A stretch of 64,000 nt of DNA from Pseudocercospora fijiensis CIRAD86. Lineage: Eukaryota; Ascomycota; Dothideomycetes; Mycosphaerellales; Mycosphaerellaceae. The translations under genes were made by a program, and so were the position numbers. Under the pieces are notes generated by a model. That model was not told where the DNA came from and searched no databases. It saw only the letters and a list, made by a program, of their open reading frames with translations. Location: NCBI RefSeq assembly GCF_000340215.1, contig NW_006921533.1:1153151-1217150 (forward strand). Direction: 5' to 3'. Of the stretch, positions 56,491 to 64,000 are shown piece by piece; positions within the stretch are counted from its first letter, which is position 1, and every line of letters begins with the position of its first letter.

Positions 56491-57334
56491 ATAAATTAAG
56501 GCCGACGGTTACTAGATAGACAGTCTATCTACTAATAAGTTTATAAAGCTGTTTACTTATACTATATATAGTAAGACCGAAGAAGAATTTAATAGCAACG
56601 CTGCAAAGCTAGACAACGTCTATCCTATATTTAAGGCCTATTTCTATAAGAACTAGTAGCACTATAAGACGAGAATAGTTAACTTCTAGACTAACTAAGT
56701 GCTTTACTTCGGCTATAAGACAATCTTACGAGTCGAGTCCTACTATAGACGTATTAGCTCTAGCTTAACTATAGTAGCCGATACGATATCTTTACGCTCT
56801 TCGAGTCGCTTCTTAATTAGTAGTAAGAAGGTTACGACCGCCGCCGTGCCGCTATAGCGGACAACCTAAAGAGGTATAGCAAACTACTAACTAGACCCTT
56901 CTACGCTAGTATCTCGCGAGTTATTAGTAATTACTGCCTTTTCGAAGTAGCTAAGCTATATAGACGTACTATCGCCCTTCTAAGAACTACAACTAACGAC
57001 AATAGCAACGAGATTAAGCATTTAGCCTTCTCGTATAGCTATATACGGTGCCGCTGTAACGACTACTTAACTAAGACCTATAGTTATCTATGCCTCTACG
57101 AGATTATAAAGATAGTTAAGACAGAAGGAAGCCGTATAGTACTATTGCCTCGTTACTTCTACGAGTACTAGTTAGTCGACTTTAGTAAACGACTGCTACG
57201 CCTATAAGAGCCGAAGGTTATATTTAGCAACCGCAAACCTATAACCGGCGGAGCTACTTTGTATAGCACTAAGCGTATAGCAACGGCTCGAGAATTAGAC
57301 GATTTAAATACGTTACGAAAACTTTTTTTCTAAT

Positions 57335-57495
57335 CGCGTCGATCCTATCGATCCTGTCGATCCTAAGCGATCCTAAGCGATCCTAAGCGATCCTAAGCGA
57401 CCGAGTCGCGACCCGACTCGCGCCCGGATCGCTTAGGATTAATAGGATCGACGCGATCGACGCGATCGACGCGATCGATAGGATCGATAGGGTGA
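57335..57495. repeat. GATC-rich palindromic array
   Basis: The left half has four GATCCTAAGC units after TCGATCCTATCGATCC; the right half carries the complementary GCTTAGGATTAATAGGATCG and three GATCGACGC units. The centre is CGAGTCG, five bases, CGACTCG (57,402-57,420). The whole can fold into a long imperfect hairpin. It contains almost no CpA/TpG. Confidence 0.8.
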
Positions 57496-57759
57496 ATTTT
57501 TATATATATAGGATCGCTCTAGGTCGCTCGTAGTCGCAGTCGTTAGTAGTGTTTATACTATTCGTATAGTGCTATATTAATACTTATCGACTCGTCGACT
57601 CGGTCGTATTAGTCGACTCGGTCTAAACTAGAATATACTAGTAGTACTACAGTTTCAAGTGTATTACTGTTATATTAACCGTCGTTACTATATGTCGCTA
57701 TATCCTGTCTTATACGTTCTCTATAAACTATAAAATCATTCTTCGCCGCCTTAGTATTA
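57496..57759. other. Spacer between MULE and Plavaka genes
   Basis: This contains GTCGACTCGG-type direct repeats at about 57,590-57,625. These may be terminal sequences of one of the neighbouring elements; no matching inverted partner was established. Confidence 0.35.
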
Positions 57760-60700
57760 TTATCCTCTATATTTCGGAGGTGCGATTTCTATACACTCTA
57801 TACGGCACGTTGCCTTTTTATTACTCGCCCGTAAGCCTTTATAGCTCGCATTTCCTTATCCTCCTATTCCTCGTCGTAAATTGTGTTATACGTCTCGAAA
57901 TCAACTGTACTATTAATATAGCGAGTCCTATACGGGGCGCCTTCGTCTATAGGCACGGCGTACAATGTGTAATAGACTAGTAGTAGGCTATACACCCGTC
58001 GCCCTTTAAGTCTACTATAGTACGGTAAAAGACGCCGTAGCCGGATTATCGTTAGACTATACGCATCCTTGTACTCGCTCTTGTCGTTAATATAGTCGTA
58101 AAGCTTAACAAAAACGCCTATAACGGGCCTCCGTTTCGTCCTAAGCCCCTTCCTATATTTGATTCCTATTTCTATATTAATCGAGATTACGTACTTCAGT
58201 TAAGCTAGTAGGCGACCGCCGAATCGAACCGCTAATTTATTAGGTGTTTCTATACAATTGACGTTGTATTCCTATACCTATATAAAATCATAACGTCTGT
58301 TGCCGTAGAGCCCCTCCTAGTTTAGCATACATCTCGCGAAGTCGGCTACTACTGCGTTAGGATATTCTACATCCTTACCCGTAGGCTTCTAGCATCGGAT
58401 TCTACCGTAGAAGCAGATCTCTATATCTAGGACGTATGTATAGTCCGTTACGATGTCGTTAGGGTCGGCTACGGTGCTTAATGCGCTATTCTTATCGTAG
58501 GCACCCTATTACCGTACGAATACCGCAATCGCTTATTAGAAGTCGCGACCTAAGTTCTCTTCTATTATAGCTATAGCCTCCCTTATCGTAATCTACTTAA
58601 CCGATTTCTTTCCGTCCCTCTATTTCTCGGGCTAGTATCCTAGGATGTCCTCTACTAGCCGTGCTATAGTTAGCATTATTAGCTATTACGTATACTCCTT
58701 AACAGTGCGAGCATTTATAGGGATTGCTATATATTCTTTGTCGTCTTCGGCCTACATATTCAATCTGTTAGCATCGCTATCTAGTATACTTTCTTCCTAG
58801 CTAGGCTTCTTATTTGTTAGCCGAAATGCAAGCTTTAGTAGTTTATAGTGTTTATGCTCGAAATAGCTAGTATTTAAGTCTAGAAGATTGCCGAACGTCT
58901 CAATACAGCTCGGGGCATGTATTATACCGTAGAATTTCGGTATATTGAAGTGCCCTTCTATTTGTGTTATTATTAGCTCGTTAGCTTCGTCGTCCTTATC
59001 TATTGTAACCGCATCGTCGTTATTTAGGTCGTTCGTTCTTCGCGTAGTAGCCTTCGCCTCCCGCTAGGCCCTCTTCTATACCTTTGTTACCCTATATAGG
59101 CGAAACACATTCTTCTATTCGTTTATCCGGTGCAATGCTATCCTAAGATACTTAACTGTTTCGTCGTTATAGTATCTATACATCGCTAGAACGGTAAAGT
59201 CTACTAGTGTACGTAGAAATCTTATCGCCTACGGTTAACGGACCTCTTCGAGTAGTAGTATAAATACAACTAATAAGACTCGTAGGACGCTTTGCTACTC
59301 TTAGCCTGTCTACTGAGTAACTGCTAAGTAGTAGCAGAACTTGCGAAGATCAGTGTATACGGGCATATACGCGAACCGTCTATCTAGTATCGTATCGATA
59401 ATCCCTTATACTACTGTTTTCCCTAGCTTTCTTGTTTTAGTAGACAGGCCCCTATTCGGGGTCGAGTCGGTAACTAGTCGGTATCTCCTCGTTTTTATAC
59501 AGCTTATCTTGTCTACTAGTAGGTCCGTAGTCTATTAGATTGCGTATATTAGCACTCCTTTTAGTAGCTAGTATAGTGTGTCTACTACTAAAGACCGGTA
59601 TATATCGACGTGTTTCTAGCGCTATATAAAGCAATCGATGTCGTAGACGTTCTACGGATCCTTCGCTATATATTCGCCTTTGCGTTGCCTTAGATGTCGC
59701 TGCTTCGTAGATTCGTGTAACCGCTATTCTACTATAATATCGAGGTGCTCTCGTTCTATCGGGTGCACTAGGCAGCTTAGGCAATGCATATTTGTCTTAA
59801 CTCCGGTAATTGCAACTTGCTCTTTATAGTCTACTAACATTACTACTAAGATTGGAAAGCACCTACGCGTCGCGCTATCTGCGTATATAATGTCCTAGCC
59901 CTCGCCGTCGGCCGCTTTTATAGCGGAGCGAAATATATGTACTATCGATATATAATATACACTGTTTTTAGTAAAACTATCGCTATCCTTAACGACCGGC
60001 AGTAGTCCTAGTAAGATCGTACCGGGTCTGTTATTCGCGTTGCGTGCTCGTGCGTATAGGTTTCCGATAGTAAGGTATATAGGGTATGCTATTAAGTTAC
60101 CTTAGTAGTTGGTTATCTGCGTTTTATCGGTTAATACGATTAGAGGTACGATCGTTGCGCCGTCTATGTTTATCTTGCTCTAGGTATCCTACTACTAGTC
60201 TGCTAACGCTATATTAGAGTAGATTCGCCGTAGTAGGTCGTTAGTCGTCTACGCTCGATATAGCTTATATACTAGATTATTCCTAAAGCTACTATAACCT
60301 ATCAAGAATATTACTGCTTTCTTAACGGATCGGTATCGCAGTACTAGCTCCGTGCTACCGTAACCCGTTCGACTTATCGGAAGGTATAGCTTTCGAACCT
60401 TTATTTAACCTAATACCCTCGATAGTAGTATACCGCCGGCTCGCAGTTTCGACGTTATAGCCTTTATGCTTTTCTAGCTTAGTAGATCGTATAGTAGTGC
60501 TAGCCTCTCGTCTTCGAAAAGCCTCGCAATTGTATATCCGGATATTCTCTCTCTCTTTAAGAATTACGTAAAGCTTATATCGAACAGTAACTTGAATGTT
60601 CCGTACTCGCCCGAAGTATCTTATATTCGTATTTCAACGCTGCTTATAGATTAGGCGCTTGTATTCACTCTACTATACTAAACTGTAATTATGCTATACC

Positions 60701-61257
60701 TAGCTATAGGCTTGCTAGCGGTACGGCTAGTGTATTCGGTAAATACATCGATATTATCCGCGGTACGGTAGCCTTTTAGTGTTAGCCGTAATCTTATTAA
60801 CTTCTAGCTTCCTAGCGTTATTGTCGTTCCGGCGGCAGTTGCCTATACGCTTTCTATTTCGTCTTCGTCCGCTAGGCTATCCTATATATCGAATTCCGGT
60901 GATTTAAGATATCTATCCTATTTAATACTATCTATACTTCCCTTATCTTCCTATAGCGCTAGTACTATTAGCGTTAATATCGTTGCTAGAATAGCTTCTA
61001 TTGTGCCTTCTTTATTTACGTCTTGCTATGTGCCTTCTAGTGTCGATCTGTCGTCGGCTTGTTCGGCGCTCTAGTTACTACCTTAGATCGTATGTAAGTC
61101 AAGTCGGGCTCGCTTCGCGGTATTGTTTGTAGTAGAATCGTACTCGGCAAATTCTTTTAGTACGACGCGTTTCTCGCACTTGTTTCTATATTACTTATAG
61201 CCGTAGGAGCTTTTAAGTAGCCGGTTGCATAACCCGCATTCGATATAGTAAGACATT
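57760..61257 (-). pseudogene. Plavaka-type (CMC superfamily) transposase, RIP-inactivated
   Basis: From an ATG at 61,257 the minus strand starts MSYYIECGLCNRLLKSSYGYK with a later NKC, a C2H2-like finger as in Plavaka transposases. The core near 59,910-59,560 reads DIIYADSATRRCFPILVVML, VDYKEQVAITGVKTNMHC, then EREHLDIIVE and HVDIYRSLVVDTLY.LLKGV. Further on come LDRRFAYMPVYTDLRKF, AVTQ.TGKE, LVDFTVLAMYRYYNDETVKY and HFNIPKFYGIIHAPSCIETFGN (split here by notation only; many interruptions are TAG/TAA). The block order (xxADsxxRrxfPil, VDyxEQv.itg, L..ll+GV, vtqWTG.E, hFNipK) is diagnostic. Plavaka enzymes mobilise CACTA-like DNA elements. TIRs were not located. Confidence 0.75.
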
Positions 61258-62340
61258 ACTATATATATAGTTGGCTTTCGATGATAGGCGCTAGTGCTAT
61301 AGCTACTATAGGGTTGCCGTGTGTCGACGTATACGAAGTTACTAAGGCTCTACTACTACGAAGTTAGGTATAAGTCGGGGTCCGACTCGATGTCGATTCG
61401 TAGCCCGCGGATTCGGCAAAATCTCGGATTTATCCTGTTCGATTATACTAACTTAATGTTACTCTACTAGCGCCTCTTGCGATAATATTTAAATACTAAT
61501 TTGTATACCGACTCGCCGTCCGACTCGGCTACTAGTTAGGACCAATCGGAAAATCAATACTAAATATAAACGACCGTACTACACTTCGACTAGACTTCTA
61601 CGTTACTTCTAACGCCCTAAGGCCTGTATATTATACCGTAAAATGCGTTATACATATTCAATTCTGTATACGTATAGGAGTAGCATTGCTCCGGTTTGAT
61701 ACTACGCCGTAGCATTATTAATTACGTTAAATTCGCCCGGTACTACTAAGGCTTGCTCTAGTTATATTATAGCTAGGTTGTATTCCTAAGCAAAGTGAAC
61801 GAATAGCGCTCGAGTGACTGCTAGTGAGTATTGCTTAGCCGACTTAGTAACGACGTCGTTTAAGGCGGCATCTAATAAGCGGTTTATATTAAATCTAAGG
61901 CCTCTAAGACTCGTAGCAGTTACGACTACCCTGTCGGTGCGCCTATTAGATAGAAGTATAAAGCCTTATCCTGTCGACTCTATTTGATTTTCACATATAC
62001 GCCATTACACACACGCTATTACATATACGCTATTATATAGACCTATACGCTGACTTATTAATATCAACCTATGTCTTAACCTCTAGCGTAGCTAAGTATC
62101 GGGTCTCGCGTCGCTCTAGGGATAGTGCGCCAGTTATCCGCTCCCTAGCTAATAGCACTATTCTATTAGCTAGAGCCCGCGGCTCTAACCCGCTTTAGGG
62201 TTCTAGGTGTTAAGGTCGGCTAGGTGTGTTTCCGGTCGGGGTCGAATTGCCCTTATACTAGACTATATCTTCGACGCAGCGAGATCTAGAGCTAATCGTA
62301 TCGATATAGGTGCTTTAGCCGGGTATTACCTACTCGCTCG
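61258..62340. other. RIP-mutated flank of the Plavaka gene
   Basis: No protein family recognised. A short tandem run based on CACATACGCTATTA occurs at about 61,993-62,035. The stretch 62,060-62,240 has CCGCGG/GGCTCTAACCCG sequence with small inverted pairs and might include a terminus of the Plavaka element. Confidence 0.35.
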
Positions 62341-63235
62341 CCTACACTTAATAGGATATTATAGGTTATAACCTAGAGTTGATCGCCTTTCTATACTAGC
62401 AGGCCGGGGAGGGTAACAATGCTCGCGTCTACTATTTTCTAGTCGGCAGCAATTATACTACTACTAGTGCCTCTTTCTATTTTATAGGCTAGTTCGCTAA
62501 TAAGGATTTGCTACTCGATCGCTCGTACCTAGAAGACTAGTTTGTATACCTCCTATGCGATCTAGTTCTAGCTAATACTAAGCTCGCCGACTATATTATG
62601 TTTCCGGACGGCAGTGTGTTAGACTAGGACGCTAGTAAGGATCGTACTATTGCTTTAGTCCGCGGCGTAGATAAGCAGTACATCGATAGTGTCTAGAGAA
62701 GTACGTTTTACTATAACTCGAATGTTTAGCTACCGCTAACTCTAAGTAGCACGATAAACGTTTGCTACGGTCGGCTTAAGGCAGTATTGTATGCTATCGC
62801 AGGATAGCGTACGAGCACTGCTAGTCTAGTATAGACATATGTATCATTTATATATAGGGTTACTAAGTTCGGGGTCGATTAATGATTTAGGGGCGGATTG
62901 ACACTACGACTCGGCATCTTAGAGTTAGCCTACACTTTTCGGTAATACTATTAACATATTAAACTCATATCCTACTGTATTACGATGCTATTTTCTAGTA
63001 TTACCGTCTTCGTATTAGACGCTCGGTTAGCGCTAGACTAACCTGTATCCTATATGCTAGCGGCAACTACGCCTTCGCGGATTATCGAATTACCTAGAAG
63101 TAACTTGAAACATTCCGGCATATATAGCGACTAATTTGAGTACAGATACGTATGCCTATGCATTTTATCGCGATAGGCCTTAATATAGATTGATGTAGTG
63201 CCGAAGAGTTTAGCTACTACTAGTTGAAATTATTG
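62340..63235 (+). pseudogene. Long decayed reading frame, unidentified
   Basis: A single plus-strand frame is interrupted only by TAG/TAA and reads as a globular protein: RVYYFLVGSNYTTTSASFYF, FANKDLLLDRSYLED, FVYLLCDLVLANTKLADYI, MFPDGSVLD, TIALVRGVDKQYIDSV and AATTPSRIIELPRSNLKHSG. Stop positions fit RIP of Gln/Trp codons. I do not recognise it. Start and end are uncertain. Confidence 0.35.
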
Positions 63236-63244
63236 TCCTAGCTA

Positions 63245-63770
63245 CTATCCTAGCATTCTACTACTACTGCTACTGCTACCGACTCGCTATAGATAGCCTA
63301 CTTAGCCTCGATTCGTATAAGTTCCGCACTGCTTAACTTTCCGACATCTAGTTTCCTTGTCCGATCTAGCCTCCCGGCTACTAGATCTATATCCTATTAC
63401 TACTGTTACTGCTACCGACTTACTACGGATGCCCTACTCGGCCTAGAGTCGCATAAGTTCCGCACTGCTTTACTTCCCGCTATCTAGTTTCCTTGTCTTA
63501 TCTAGCCTCCCGGCTACTAGATCTATATCCTATTGCTACTATTACTGCTACCGACTCGCGGCGGATACCCTACTCGGCCTAGAGTCGTATAAGTTCCGCA
63601 CTGCTTTACTTCCCGCTATCTAGTTTCCTTGTCTTATCTAGCCTCCCGGCTACTAGATCTATATCCTATTGCTACTATTACTACTACCGACTCGCGGCGG
63701 ATAGCCTAATTAGTCTCGACTCGTACGAGTTCCGTACTGCTTTAGGTCCCGCTATATAGTTTCTTGTCTT
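63245..63770. repeat. Tandem array, 136-base unit, about 3.8 copies
   Basis: The GACTCG-type anchor occurs at 63,281, 63,417, 63,553 and 63,689, exactly 136 bases apart. Units contain GTTCCGCACTGCTTTACTTC and CCTCCCGGCTACTAGATC. Later copies diverge at the right edge. Confidence 0.88.
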
Positions 63771-64000
63771 TTATAGTATCTCGTTGTAATTCTCGGTAGA
63801 AGTACTATAGGATTTTCGTCGCCGTTGTAGTTATACCGTAGTTAACGAAGGTCGAGGCTAACAACGCCGTAGGCTCGGATCTATAGTTTCTTGTCTTTTA
63901 TAGCATCTCGTTATGATTCTCGGTAGAAGTACTATAGGATTTTCGTCGCCGTCGTAGTTATACCGTAGTTAACGAAGGTCGAGGCTAATAACGCCGCAGG
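63755..64000. repeat. Tandem array, 127-base unit, two copies, cut by the window end
   Basis: TATAGTTTCTTGTCTTTTAT starts at 63,755 and 63,882, with the rest of the unit (GTACTATAGGATTTTCGTCG, GAAGGTCGAGGCTAA) repeated. The array abuts the 136-base array and may continue beyond the window. Confidence 0.85.

Larger units (their letters stand above)
33240..57330 (+). pseudogene. Mutator-like (MULE) transposase gene split by a retroelement nest
   Basis: The left part is 33,240-34,542 and the right part 56,491-57,330; removing the insertion and one ATAAA copy keeps the frame. An N-terminal FAR1-like basic region (RALERYIYEFSISKGYEF) precedes the MULE core. LILDTIYSTNLYNLELLDIV contains the first catalytic Asp region. 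'KLGISLI+P' follows, then TNREEALILAINIVFPEA with Asp of 'TDRE' changed to Asn, and the Y/H-x-x-x-x-H-like INKD end. After the insertion come TEEEFNSNAAKLD and TRIVNF...VLYFGYKT, then RVES, the classic 'T+R+ES' block. The enzyme would cut and paste DNA with long TIRs. It is heavily damaged by stops and by the retroelement. Confidence 0.72.
15750..64000. other. RIP-mutated, TpA-rich repeat compartment
   Basis: From about 15,750 to the window end CpA and TpG are strongly depleted and TpA enriched on both strands, while CpG remains common. A counted example, 16,501-16,560, has 12 TpA, 1 CpA and 0 TpG. Almost every interruption of otherwise recognisable reading frames is TAG or TAA, as expected when CAG, CAA, TGG and TGA mutate by C-to-T in CpA context. 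RIP is an established defence of ascomycetes against duplicated DNA. Many ATG codons read ATA for the same reason, so long open frames are scarce. Confidence 0.9.

Noticed and set aside
59452..59784. 110-residue minus-strand open frame
   Set aside because: It is out of frame with the Plavaka transposase, whose family motifs read in a neighbouring frame of the same strand.
63245..64000. CRISPR-like array
   Set aside because: Whole units of 136 and 127 bases repeat without spacers, and the sequence is eukaryotic.

Overview
The window looks like a filamentous ascomycete chromosome, most likely a Dothideomycete (inference). The evidence is short GT-AG introns, ascomycete-type gene content, and a sharp switch near 15,750 from ordinary gene-bearing DNA to 48 kb of repeats carrying the signature of repeat-induced point mutation (RIP). 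In the repeat block CpA and TpG are nearly absent, TpA is everywhere and CpG is kept. For example, 16,501-16,560 holds 12 TpA, 1 CpA and 0 TpG.

Left arm (1-15,745). Six probable intact genes: an F-box/2EXR-like protein of unknown role (1885-2843, +); an SDR oxidoreductase (3130-4127, -, three exons); a type II peroxiredoxin (5878-6499, +, three exons); a large protein with a C-terminal alpha/beta-hydrolase domain and a disordered, Trp-motif-rich N-terminal half (6914-9784, +); the AMPK/SNF1 gamma subunit SNF4 (10629-12309, -, four exons); and a PTC1-type PP2C phosphatase (12790-14929, -). Two gene relics lie between them: a LaeA-like methyltransferase with a stop and an internal deletion (4992-5415, +), and the tail of a Gfo/Idh/MocA oxidoreductase with a frameshift (10006-10261, -). 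SNF4 and PTC1 tie the arm to energy and stress signalling, but I see no biosynthetic cluster.

Repeat arm (15,750-64,000). An old composite region (about 15,750-32,760) holds a DUF6589-type reading frame on + and a RecQ-like helicase on -. It is split by a complete Ty3/gypsy chromovirus (20,671-27,778; target duplication TAGAC/TAGAT). To its right is a four-deep nest. A Mutator-like transposase gene (33,240-57,330) is interrupted by a second copy of the same chromovirus (34,543-56,490; perfect ATAAA duplication). That copy is interrupted by a Tad-like LINE (34,843-49,690; about 11-bp duplication), and the LINE by a 9.9-kb hAT element (38,377-48,261). Taking out the chromovirus restores the MULE reading frame, and taking out the hAT restores the LINE frame. 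A Plavaka-type (CMC) transposase on the minus strand (57,760-61,257), an unidentified decayed frame and two tandem arrays (136-bp and 127-bp units) complete the window.

The most unusual object is the hAT element. Besides its transposase it carries two different, intron-containing histone H3-like pseudogenes, a basic Lys-rich gene and one minus-strand gene. A short GCCGGC-centred motif is repeated through it and sits again and again inside predicted introns. All reading frames in the repeat arm are broken by TAG/TAA codons, so none is expected to give a full-length protein.
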